A model generated the notes under the pieces. It was not told the origin of the DNA. It ran no database searches and saw only the letters and a program-made list of their open reading frames with translations. Below are positions 1-7,548 of a DNA stretch of 10,403 nt, one piece after another. The translations under genes and the position numbers were made by a program. The first letter of the stretch is position 1, and each line of letters opens with the position of its first letter. This DNA comes from Saksenaea vasiformis B4078. Its lineage: Eukaryota > Mucoromycota > Mucoromycetes > Mucorales > Saksenaeaceae. Location: contig JNDT01000554.1 of assembly GCA_000697055.1 (NCBI GenBank), positions 1 to 10,403 on the forward strand, in the 5' to 3' direction.

Positions 1-1884
1 ACAAAGTCTGTGGTGACGACCACTCTTGGCCTGGCTCGATTCCGCGCACGAAGGAGAATCGAAAATATGTAAATGACCAAGTCGCAACGGTTCAGAAAAT
101 CATTGATATCAGCAAGATTGACGAGAAGATACTGAACGCCGAACCGCATCTCTTTTTATCTTGGTTCTTCCATATTCTGGAACGCTTTAACAAAAAGGTA
201 TCAATCAAAGAACCAAAACCGCAGAAGTATGTATCGTTAGGGTACATTCTTCGGAAGACCAAAGAGGTAATGTTTGCCTGCTATACATCCGGTAACTGAT
301 CTACTTTATAGTTAGTAAACACGAGCAATATGTCCAAGCCGATCGTGTCAAGTCTCAAGTACGCAATCAGAACAGCTATCAAAATTGTTCCGCTCTAAAA
401 CTACCAAAGAAGATCAAAACCCTTCCGGAGACAGAGATCATAACTGTTGAGAAGTTTATCAAAGATACCACAAGTTCAATTGAAAACGATTCATTTTTCC
501 CGCACAAATACACGGACCCAAAAGGATCAAGAAGATTTACGATCCTTCCGCTGTACAGTCTCCAGATGCGACATATAACCATCGACAGTCAGGCGTTTGG
601 TCGATTGCTCACTCAAGCTGGTATGCGTGATAGTGACTCGGCCTGGAAAACAGCAGATGTCCGGCGCGGATATTTCCGTGCGTTTGATATGGCGAAAATC
701 GGGCACAAAACCTTTGAAAGTCTTGAGACAGAGACTTCAATATTTTGATAAATTTGTACGATTTTTTGGGAGTACTTCTGACATGGTTTATAGGGACACA
801 ATCCGTACCAATGGCGTGGATATTAAGTGCCTTTTTAAAAAACACAAGACTCCTTTCGATCCGAAGCGAAAAGCCCTTATGCCGGCCGATATCAAAGGCA
901 AGTATCCAGACGCAGTAATCTGGGGCGTCGACCCCGGGGTCTCCAGTTTATTCGTGGCTGCGGATGGAGATGGTAATACAGCCCACAGAGTACGACGAAC
1001 CACAACCAAAAGAGTATTATTCTCTTTGTGGATTTAATCATGCGACTCGCTTACGAAATTCTTACCTTGAGAAAGAACCCGAAACGAAATCTACCATCGA
1101 TAAGATTCCCTCGCTGAAAACAGTAGATTTGGGAGAAATGACTTCGGCAATGTCCTACATGTTCACCCATTACGACAGGATTACCAGTTTCTACGACCGC
1201 GACCTCAGGTATACTGTGGGAATGACAGTCTCTTTGCACTGACAACTTTACTTTAAGATATAGCAAATTGAAATTCAAATCCTACATCGGGAGACAAAAA
1301 GGAACAAATGAAATTGCTAATCGTCTCCTGTATGGGAGCGTGAAATACGATCACAACAATACGAAAAACATGAAAAAAGCAGGCAAGAAAAAATGGGTGC
1401 CGCGTTCGCCGAATGACGAAGCCGACGAAAGAAACCGTCCGATCATCATCGCGTACGGGAATGCCGCCTTCTCCGGGAGTATGAAAGGCAGACCAGCTGC
1501 ACCAACGAAGGCAATAGTCAGCAAACTCGAACAGAAGGCGAAACAACGAAGTGTAAGTGATATTCAAGGCAGGACATTATTCATACCTGTCTCTAGGTTC
1601 CTACTTTCGTCTTTATGATAGATGAATATTTGACATTGAAAATCTGTCCTCTCTGTGGTATACGCGATTTAAAGAATGCCAAGGAAAAACAAGATGCAAC
1701 GAAGATCCACGCTGTGTTGAAGTGTCAAAACAGTTCATGCACGGCGAATTTCTGGGATCGGGACCGCATGGCCGCCAGTAACATCTGGAAGGTTTTCATG
1801 TACATGATGCGGAACGAAAACGAGCGTCCTCCTCCTTTCCACCGAACGAACGCAGCTGATCACACAGCCGCATCCATCAACTAG
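1..1884 (+). pseudogene. Fanzor1-type RNA-guided nuclease (eukaryotic TnpB relative), 5' partial, intron-containing, frame-disrupted
   Basis: Fanzors are eukaryotic TnpB homologues that cut DNA at sites chosen by a guide RNA. Seen here: RuvC-I WGVDPGVSS (about 921-947, Asp at 930-932), then KEYYSLCGFN, IPSLKT and a helical stretch. The RuvC-II region is IIIAYGNAAF (about 1442-1471). A Cys4 zinc finger follows (Cys codons 1645, 1654, 1723, 1738), then RuvC-III WDRDRMAASNI (Asp 1762-1764). Exon model: exon 1 from the window edge to 266, with no start in the window. The next intron is 267-325, whose GAG acceptor is weak. Introns 1209-1257 (GTATAC, CTGAC, AAG) and 1553-1596 (GTAAGT, TAG) keep the frame exactly. 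Stop TAG is 1882-1884. Two oddities: the frame moves from +2 to +3 near 741-795, and from +3 to +1 near 1007-1014 at an AAAA run, each as if one extra base were present. Either the copy is decaying or there are assembly indels. Family call firm; intactness not. Confidence 0.88.
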
Positions 1885-2160
1885 TTAGCACTGCCCTTTG
1901 AAACTGGCCCTTTGTCCCATTCGCCGGCCCATAGCCTTTTCATTCTGTAAAATTGCAAACTGGCCTCAGAGCAATCATCTAAGCCCGGAGGGCAACCATG
2001 GCTTGCACTCTTGGGGGAATATGAAAGTTTTATCAGCAGCATTTCCCTTTGTACGATCTAGTTTTCAGCCCAAAACACGAGACGGTGCGCACTCTTGGGG
2101 GCTCCGGGGGCTCGCGGGAACACGCGAAAGTCTATATATCAGTATTGTGATTGGAGAATA
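1885..2160 (+). ncRNA. Candidate guide-RNA (omegaRNA/fRNA) region in the Fanzor 3' flank
   Basis: No convincing gene lies here. Seen directly: a GC-rich stretch with small hairpins, GCCC-GGA-GGGC (1983-1993) and TCGCG-GGAACA-CGCGA (2112-2127). Direct repeats are GCACTCTTGGGGG (2005-2017 and 2089-2101) and AAACTGGCC (1901-1909 and 1957-1965). In Fanzor systems the guide RNA is commonly encoded at the 3' end of the nuclease gene and runs into the element boundary, so position and structure fit. No promoter, covariation or transcript evidence is available, and the stems are short. It could equally be an ordinary 3' UTR. Confidence 0.3.
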
Positions 2161-2278
2161 ATGAATGCGTTTTGAGTGGGTACAATGGACACATGGAAAA
2201 GGAAAAAAAGGTACTTAAGTCTGTTCTTCAGTAGCTTTTCGTTTGATTGCACCCAGTGTTGGTGAATCAAGAAGACAT
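2161..2278. other. Intergenic gap between Fanzor flank and CACTA terminus
   Basis: I see no coding potential or clear repeat here. The last three bases before the CACTA end are CAT (2276-2278). They are the candidate left copy of the 3-bp target-site duplication that CACTA elements make. The right copy would lie beyond this window. Confidence 0.4.
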
Positions 2279-2500
2279 CACTACGGGAAAAATAATCCTG
2301 GAAATTGTCAATTTCCAGGATTGTTCCATGATCATCACGGAATTCCATGATAGTGTACAGGATAGTTCCACGATAATTTTACAATAAGCACGGAAATTCC
2401 ATGATAGCAGATTCCGTGATAGATCCTGCGTTTATCCTTTAATTCCAGGATTATCTACAGGATTGATCTTGGATGCATCATGGAAATACCGTGACAGCCA
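2279..2500. repeat. CACTA left terminus and subterminal repeat array
   Basis: After the CACTACGGG end, a motif of about 10 bp close to TTCCAKGATAG recurs in both orientations. Direct copies lie near 2313, 2324, 2343, 2366, 2397, 2412 and 2443; inverted copies near 2294 and 2477. Variants are TTCCATGATAG, TTCCACGATAA, TTCCGTGATAG and TTCCAGGATT. Dense subterminal motifs of this kind are where CACTA transposase or its accessory protein binds. A longer unit, CACGGAA(A)TTCCATGATAG, appears at about 2335-2353 and 2390-2407. Confidence 0.72.
2294..2322. repeat. 13-bp perfect inverted repeat with 3-nt loop
   Basis: AATCCTGGAAATT (2294-2306), loop GTC, then its exact reverse complement (2310-2322). 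It begins 15 bp inside the CACTA terminus and is built from two head-to-head copies of the subterminal motif. It probably belongs to the transposase-binding region and is not a terminator. Confidence 0.85.
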
Positions 2501-2608
2501 TCAACCAAAATTACTTCACGAGCTCTTTCATGCATTGACAAGGATAATTCTGCTGACCTTAGGACTTTACATATGGTATTTTTCTGTGGTAACCAATTAA
2601 CTCTACTC

Positions 2609-2614
2609 TTTATT
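2609..2614 (-). terminator. Possible AATAAA polyadenylation signal of the minus-strand CACTA gene
   Basis: AATAAA is read on the minus strand about 60 nt past the proposed stop codon (2673-2675) of the minus-strand gene. The position suits a 3' end signal. The surroundings are AT-rich, so a chance match is possible. Confidence 0.35.
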
Positions 2615-2672
2615 TTACTTCATCAAATTCAGGGTCTACATTTGTAAAAGACACATTATCCACAATAAATTT

Positions 2673-3516
2673 TTACAGTCTGTTGCGGTGCCTTTTCGCC
2701 GGACGTTCGTCACCCTCTTCTTCGCTGTGCACAAATGTATTAGTTCATTTGCATGATGACAACATATGGCTTACTTACTCTTCTGACAAGTCCACATTAT
2801 CAGAGTTCTATATTGTCAAAATTTTTGTTAATCTCTGGATCACTATAGCCCTGGGTTACCTTCTACAGCAAGTTCTGATATTGATATTGATTTCTCCATT
2901 TTGATTGGAGAAGCCACTTTGCTGCGCAGAAATTCTTGCATCACTGGAGTATTATCCCTATCTGAGAGGCCTGAAGCTCCACTGCAGAGATTGCTTTGTT
3001 TTGCACCTCTTGTGTCAGGTTACTCCAAGAGACAGAGTTGTCATTGACTGGCAGACTGGAACCAATATCAGCTATAACTGCCTTCACGAGGACAGAGAGA
3101 TTCCAAAGTACATTATCTGTCCTTGGTTCATTTCCTTCAAAGAATCTTTGGCAGACATATTCTCTGAACGCCCTGGCAGTCAATTTGACTGCTCATCTCC
3201 TACTATTTACCATTTTTGTTGGTCTTTCTAGCATCCTTTTGTCTTCAATGGCCAACGTTTCTTCTTCCAAGGCTGCAGAAGGAATTTCATTTTCCTTTAG
3301 CAAACGAAGTATTTCCTCTTGCTCTTTCTTGATTTCATCAAGCAGTCTATCCTGCTGGTCAAGGCGAGCTCCATGCACTTGCTGAGTCTCTTCTATTCTG
3401 TGGAGAACAGGGAGTATGGTATCATTGAGCAATGTCAAAACTGATCTGTTGCTGGGAGGGTTAGGCATGATAATACGATGGATACTGTTAAAACGTGAGA
3501 AAATCTTAAAAGTCAA
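2673..3516 (-). CDS. Minus-strand spliced gene inside the CACTA element: coiled-coil protein with basic tail (accessory protein?)
   Basis: I do not recognise a named family. The first exon starts at ATG 3516 or, more likely, 3468 (MPNPPSN). It encodes a charged heptad-like stretch from about ETQQVHGARL to EEILRLLKEN, predicted to be a coiled coil. A second open block (about 3177-2941) has spaced Trp residues and a helical character. A short last exon (2724-2673) ends GDERPAKRHRNRL, an acidic stretch followed by a basic nuclear-localisation-like tail. Before it is a clean intron at 2778-2725 (GTAAGT, CTAAT branch, CACAG). The joins between the first block, the second block and the tail are not solved, because simple GT-AG choices near 3213-3170 do not keep the frame. 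It runs opposite to the transposase gene with about 110-160 bp between starts. A TnpA-like DNA-binding accessory role is an inference from context only. Confidence 0.42.
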
Positions 3517-3630
3517 ATTGGCTGTTGACTAATCAATATTTATTATCTTGAAACAAGAGATTGTGGAAACTACTTTCAGGACAACTCCACTCTCACTCCT
3601 TCCTCTGTCAAAATTTCTTTTTTGAAAATC
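3517..3630. promoter_or_regulatory. Shared upstream region of the two divergent CACTA genes
   Basis: This short gap separates the minus-strand gene (starts 3516 or 3468) from the transposase start ATG at 3631. It is AT-rich, with TATTTATTAT at 3538-3547 and a pyrimidine-rich run around 3585-3605. It must hold both promoters if both genes are expressed. No specific site can be assigned. Confidence 0.35.
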
Positions 3631-5813
3631 ATGGAACAATTGTGCAAACACATGTGAACAAATGCTTCAAACTGCTCAGATGACAGAGTGCAGTGCAGCT
3701 GGTGTAAGACAACTTACAATAGATGGATTTTCAATAGACACATCATCCCGTGCCTGCGATCCTATAATCAAGGTGAAACGAGTGCAGGGAATCTGTCATA
3801 TGGTAGTCAAAGGTATCAATATAAAACTTTCACTATAGAACTGACCCATAAATAGTGTAAATCTGAATGAGCCAGAACAGAGATCAGTCACAACTGCTAC
3901 TGCCAGTCAAGGTCCTGCAGCAAAGCCACCAGTAGAATCCACAGTAAGTCTAGCACAGGATCTACAAATACTGGATGTTATGGATATAATGCAAGATAGA
4001 GTTGAAAATATAGGCAGTGCTAATGAGGACACAGATGCATTGTGGTTTGATGATGATTGGTATGCTCCATCTGATAACAGGGAAAGTCAAGAGACATATG
4101 AGAACAGCAATCATTATGACTCCAGTGAGAGTGATAATGAGAACATACCCACCAGTAGCACTAACGTTGATGTAAACAATGCTGGTATGCCTCGTGGCTA
4201 TTAATGTAAACTTATTGTGCTGACTTCCTACTAATGATAGATACAGAATCTTCTTGCACCAGTAGACCTAGGACATATGAGTTCACCAAGTCAAAGATTC
4301 TTGATGACCCAACCTACAGGCTGAGCATTAAACTGCAGCAGATTGTTAACTACTATTCAATCCTGTGAGCTGTATATGAAGAACTCGTAAAGTTCTACAA
4401 TGATGCCTTGACAGCTGCTAAACCTGGTACTATACTCGTTTACTGAGTGTTCCTTCATTAACTTGGCCACGACTAAAAAAAATAGATCATGAAAAGATCC
4501 TTTCACCATATATTTCAAAAGATCTTTGCAAGGAACTTTATCCTGTTAAAACCAGACACTATCTAGTATATAGAAATGGTTGCATGCTGTTCAAAAAAGA
4601 TGGTCCTGACAGCTGCAACTTCTGTAGTCTATCCCAAAATATGGTTGACAGCAACCATACACCATATGCAATGACCCAGATACTTCCAATTGGAGAACAG
4701 CTAGCTTTCATGCTCAGTGATCCTGTATTGAGAGAGCTGTTGGAGTATCATAAAGAAAGATGTTATGAACCTAACGTCTATGAAGATGTGCTGAATGGAT
4801 CAACATACAGAAATCATACAGTGGATCTATCTGTCAATGAATTTGTCATCGACTTTGGTTTGTTTACAGATAGTTTTCAACCATTTAAAGGCAGTAAGCA
4901 TTGCAAGAATATCTTCCTTGGAGTTATTTACAACATGAGCCCCTCCGTCCAGTAAGATATCTTGAATCATTGGCAGACTATTGACAGAATGCCATAGATA
5001 TGAGATCCAGAACATGATACAACTTTGTATTACACCTGGTTCCAAGTGCCCTCAAGACTTGTGGTCTTTCCTTGATCCAATCTGTGCCGAGTTAGAGGAG
5101 TTGCAAGATCATGGCATGATGGTAAAGATTGGATGTGAACAGATACATGTCAAAGTTCATACCTGGCTTTTTTCTGAAGATATGCCAGCAGTAGCAAGCC
5201 TAGCAAATCATGCTGGTCATCAAAGCACTTATGGATGTCATATCTGTGTGGCTGTTGGTGAGAGACCAGAAGATGGTAGTAGCATGTATTTCCCTGAAAG
5301 AGATGGTCCCTCAGAATGGCGATCCATTGAAAGTTATCAAACTGCTCAAGGAGTAAGTTAATTCTCTTCTCTTCATAATATTGACTCATTATTATCAAGC
5401 CTGAAATTACTGCTTCTTGCTGCTTCTCCTTCCTTAAGAGCTTCCATGGACCCAAGTTTTTTGGGCTTGATGAGATGCACCTACTTGGTCATGGCATCAG
5501 CCATCAATTCTTCTTGTTAATTCAAGGAAAGTACACAGTAGCTGAAGCAAATAATCTGTTTGCAATAGATAAGCAGCGCCTAGAAAGCATCATGAAAAAG
5601 ATGGAAGCATCAAGGAAACTCATACCAACTGCTTTCTAAGGATCATGGAAAAACCTCTTGAATAAACCAAAGGTAAAGGCAGTTGATTGACTGGACTTCA
5701 TGCTTTATGTTGTCCTAACATTAGTAGTTGATCATCTCACTGAAGATGCTGCAAAACATGCTACCATGGCCATTGTTACGCTGTATTTTTTGGTTACTAT
5801 ATATGGGTAGTAT
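3631..5813 (+). pseudogene. Tnp2-type CACTA transposase, spliced, nonsense-mutated and 3' truncated
   Basis: Tnp2 proteins are the transposases of CACTA elements. Exon model: 3631-3812, 3856-4184, 4241-4426, 4486-4951, 4998-5352, 5400-5813. All five introns (43-59 nt) are GT-AG, most have CTGAC/TTGAC branch-like sites, and each join keeps the frame. The first exon has a zinc-finger-like QCSWCKTTYNRW with later His and Cys. An acidic segment follows (DALWFDDDWY). Tnp2 hallmarks come next: FGLFTDSFQPFKGSK, IYNMSPS, LCITPGSKCPQDLWSF, EDMPAVASLANHAGH, YGCHIC, and finally FFGLDEMHLLGHG. In-frame stops are TGA 3655, TGA 4366, TAA 5637, TGA 5688 (in a VDxLDF context where Trp is expected) and TAG 5808. 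Homology ends at about 5810 against an LTR, so the C-terminal part is missing. The copy is surely non-autonomous. The start ATG is the first in frame with the zinc finger. Confidence 0.8.
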
Positions 5814-6003
5814 TGTTCCAAGTGTTGTCGTAGCATAAGCTGGATGACAGTGATTGTTGTTAAAGGTATCAGTTGAGTAATGTTCATTGATAGAAAGGTT
5901 CAGAATTGAGTGAGCACCAGGTGTAGATTTAAGTCAAACACCAAGACTTGGTTAAGCAGTAAAGCTTGAAGAAAGAAAAAGAAAGGTTTGAATAGAGTAA
6001 CTG

Positions 6004-6019
6004 TTGTCAGTACTGACAA
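6004..6019. repeat. 16-bp perfect palindrome in the LTR
   Basis: TTGTCAGTACTGACAA reads the same on both strands. It lies in the U5-like part of the inferred LTR. It may be a protein-binding site or chance; nothing further can be said. Confidence 0.6.
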
Positions 6020-6356
6020 TATCCAAGGAGATCTGATAAAATAAAATATGACCATTAGTAAGATCACTGATATGGTTACCTTGGATCAGCAAAGAGTTTC
6101 GTCAAAGGGTTTCATCAAAGGTAAAAAGGGGAATAAAAAGGGGACAGCAGAATTGTCATCGCTTGTCAGACAGAGAATAAAATAAAAAGAAAAGAAAAGG
6201 AATCAATGGATTTGGGTTAATGGTGGTTTCTTGAGAATAACCAACAGAGGCGAGCAATAAAAGGAGGTTTGAGAAATAAAAGAAAAACCTTTGGAAAAGA
6301 CCTTTTGAGATGGCTTGAGATAACCAAGAGGAGAATATGCTGTTATAACCTAATGT

Positions 6357-6362
6357 TTTATT
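6357..6362 (-). terminator. AATAAA polyadenylation signal in the LTR
   Basis: AATAAA on the minus strand lies 16 nt past the TATA box, near the expected start of R. A polyadenylation signal in this part of an LTR would be active in the 3' copy, which is what this LTR appears to be. Motif and placement fit, but it is short. Confidence 0.45.
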
Positions 6363-6378
6363 CATTGAATTGGAGGGG

Positions 6379-6386
6379 TATTTATA
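6379..6386 (-). promoter_or_regulatory. LTR TATA box
   Basis: TATAAATA on the minus strand is followed by CCCCTCC and then an AT-rich stretch. Transcription would start near 6350-6360 and run leftward. In the 3' LTR it would drive read-through into the disrupted transposase gene in antisense. Confidence 0.55.
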
Positions 6387-6478
6387 CAAAATAGATCAAT
6401 AGAAAATAATTTCGCTAAGTGGATGATCATCTAGTCTATCATGGCTCGAATGGATAATGATGGCAGGTAATTGGTTCA

Positions 6479-6590
6479 ATCATATGCACTTTGGATCATA
6501 TGCACTTTGGATCGTATGCATCTTGGATCATATGCATCTTGGATCGTATGTACTTTGGATCATATGTAGTTTCAATTGTATGCGGTTTCG
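6479..6590. repeat. 16-bp tandem repeat, seven copies, in LTR U3
   Basis: The unit ATCATATGCACTTTGG repeats without gaps at 6479, 6495, 6511, 6527, 6543, 6559 and 6575. Copies 1 and 2 are identical. The third to fifth positions and the centre vary (ATCGTATGCATCTTGG and similar), and copies 6-7 are more diverged. An eighth degenerate copy may follow. The period is not a multiple of three and there are no spacers, so it is neither coding nor CRISPR. In U3 upstream of the TATA box it may be a repeated activator site around CATATG. Confidence 0.9.
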
Positions 6591-6720
6591 AGTGGATGTG
6601 CCTTTGGATAAGGTTTGGGGGTCTTGTTGGGGGTGATACCAGAGGTCATGTGCCATTGTCAGAGTGGATGTCAGTTTGTATAGGATTCCATGAGCCTAAT
6701 GATAAGAACCTAGAGGACTT

Positions 6721-6741
6721 CAAAGTTGTAACACAACTTTG
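6721..6741. repeat. 9-bp inverted repeat at the inner LTR edge
   Basis: CAAAGTTGT, loop AAC, ACAACTTTG. It spans the proposed inner LTR boundary at 6733. It weakens a simple boundary call, because the TG...CA end lies inside a palindrome. Confidence 0.7.
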
Positions 6742-6876
6742 AAAGATATATTGTGTCAAGGTGACATCTTTTATTGATCCACTTGAAAAAGAACAAAAAT
6801 AAGAACAAAGTAAAATTGATATTGTAGATAAAAGAAAATAAAAAGGCAAGATTGCCACAGAGTAAAAATCAGTGCG

Positions 6877-7548
6877 CTACATATCTCCTGGCAGAGTAAT
6901 CACATGCTCCACAAGTCGAAGAACATGATTCTGATTACAGTAAATTTTGAAATGGCAGCGTTTACATAAACCAGAGGGGAGAATTTTGCAGATGTAGTCG
7001 TTTCTGTTGCGGACATATTCACTGCGGTTGTTGTTGGCAAACTGAAGATAGCAGGAATCAGCAATCAATTTGCCAATTTCAGTAATAAGATTATCCTGAG
7101 TGGCATGGATATTGTTGTGTAGTTTTTGGAGATAGTCAGATTGGTGGATAAGCTGATTCACTTGAAATTGAAGAGCAGCAACAAGGCATGGCGGTTGCAG
7201 TACTCCATCAAAATCATGAGTAAGATTCCAAGTGGCACCTTGTTTCCATGTATCCATGGATTCTTCAATTATTGGTTTGGTTTCAAAAATCCAGGGTTTG
7301 GATCCTGATATGTTAGGATCAACAGGTATACCTAACCAGGGATCCTCCGGGTTGTATTCATCAAGATTAGTTATCTCGAGAACAGGAGAGCAGGGGGACG
7401 ACGGGATCAGATATCCTTCTTCGGGAGATGACAACAATGGGCTCAGGGTATTTTCATCAAGCAGGTACAGGCGGTCCAATAGAGCCAGAAGCTCTTGCGA
7501 GCTCATTGTTTCTGGGGCCTCTTGAGATTGTTCAGTGGTTATCACCAT
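6877..7548 (-). CDS. Accessory ORF after integrase in the Gypsy element (223 aa, unknown family)
   Basis: I do not recognise the protein. The reading frame is open upstream to 7941, but the part above 7548 overlaps the integrase C-terminus in another frame. The ATG at 7548 (MVITTEQSQEAPE) overlaps the last 17 nt of the pol frame (pol stop TGA at 7532-7534), suggesting coupled translation or a separate spliced message. The N-terminal half is acidic and rich in Pro, Ser and Leu (LLALLDRLYLLDENTL, SPLLSSPEEGYL). The middle has Trp-containing segments and a helical stretch around VAALQFQVNQLIHQSDYLQK. Near the end is LCKRCHFKIYCNQNH, a C-x2-C-x5-C-x3-H cluster resembling a zinc-binding motif. No signal peptide or membrane segment is evident, so it does not look like an envelope protein. 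It is undamaged, unlike pol next to it. Confidence 0.62.
   Translation of the reverse strand: MVITTEQSQEAPETMSSQELLALLDRLYLLDENTLSPLLSSPEEGYLIPSSPCSPVLEITNLDEYNPEDPWLGIPVDPNISGSKPWIFETKPIIEESMDTWKQGATWNLTHDFDGVLQPPCLVAALQFQVNQLIHQSDYLQKLHNNIHATQDNLITEIGKLIADSCYLQFANNNRSEYVRNRNDYICKILPSGLCKRCHFKIYCNQNHVLRLVEHVITLPGDM

Larger units (their letters stand above)
2279..5813. mobile_element. CACTA (EnSpm-type) DNA transposon, left part, interrupted on the right by an LTR element
   Basis: The element starts with CACTACGGGAAAAA at 2279, a typical CACTA-superfamily terminus. About 200 bp of subterminal repeats follow. Inside are two genes transcribed away from each other, a coiled-coil gene on the minus strand and a Tnp2-type transposase on the plus strand. 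This is a known CACTA arrangement of one transposase plus one accessory protein. Transposase homology stops at about 5810, where an LTR retrotransposon begins, so the right terminus is expected beyond the inserted element and is not in the window. Nonsense codons in the transposase suggest that this copy cannot move by itself. Confidence 0.72.
5814..6733 (-). repeat. 3' LTR of the Gypsy element (boundaries inferred)
   Basis: On the minus strand this segment starts TGTTACAA and ends TTGGAACA, giving near-perfect TG...CA inverted ends (7 of 8). It contains a U3-like part with tandem repeats, a TATA box, an AATAAA signal 16 nt further on, then a pyrimidine-rich R/U5-like part. The 5814 edge coincides with the loss of transposase homology. 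No second LTR is in the window for comparison and no convincing polypurine tract precedes 6733. A start near 6768 (TGTCACC, after AATAAAAGA) is an alternative. Length about 920 bp. Confidence 0.5.

Noticed and set aside
1253..1567. 104-codon minus-strand ORF opposite the Fanzor gene
   Set aside because: It is antisense to the RuvC-II coding exon, which has clear homology on the plus strand.
1898..2161. 87-codon plus-strand ORF after the Fanzor stop
   Set aside because: Low-complexity composition with direct repeats, no recognisable motif and no intron linking it to Fanzor. Better treated as an untranslated or guide-RNA region.
2683..3385. Three plus-strand ORFs (2683-2904, 2905-3231, 2996-3385)
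   Set aside because: They lie opposite the coiled-coil gene, whose heptad pattern and splice signals favour the minus strand. Their Ser/Cys-rich sequences look like shadows.
3654..3686. A 33-nt intron removing the TGA at 3655 in the transposase first exon
   Set aside because: It keeps the frame on paper but is shorter than every other intron here and has no clear branch site. A nonsense change is preferred.
6156..6389. 77-codon minus-strand ORF with a hydrophobic stretch
   Set aside because: It lies in the R/U5-like part of the LTR. The hydrophobicity reflects a pyrimidine-rich strand. No membrane protein is supported.
6479..6590. Short regularly spaced repeats that could suggest CRISPR
   Set aside because: The units are head-to-tail with no unique spacers, the period is 16 bp, and they sit in an LTR of a eukaryotic element.
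6491..6742. 83-codon plus-strand ORF across the tandem repeat
   Set aside because: Its repeated His, Gly and Tyr content comes from the 16-bp repeat, whose period shifts frame. It runs opposite to the retroelement.
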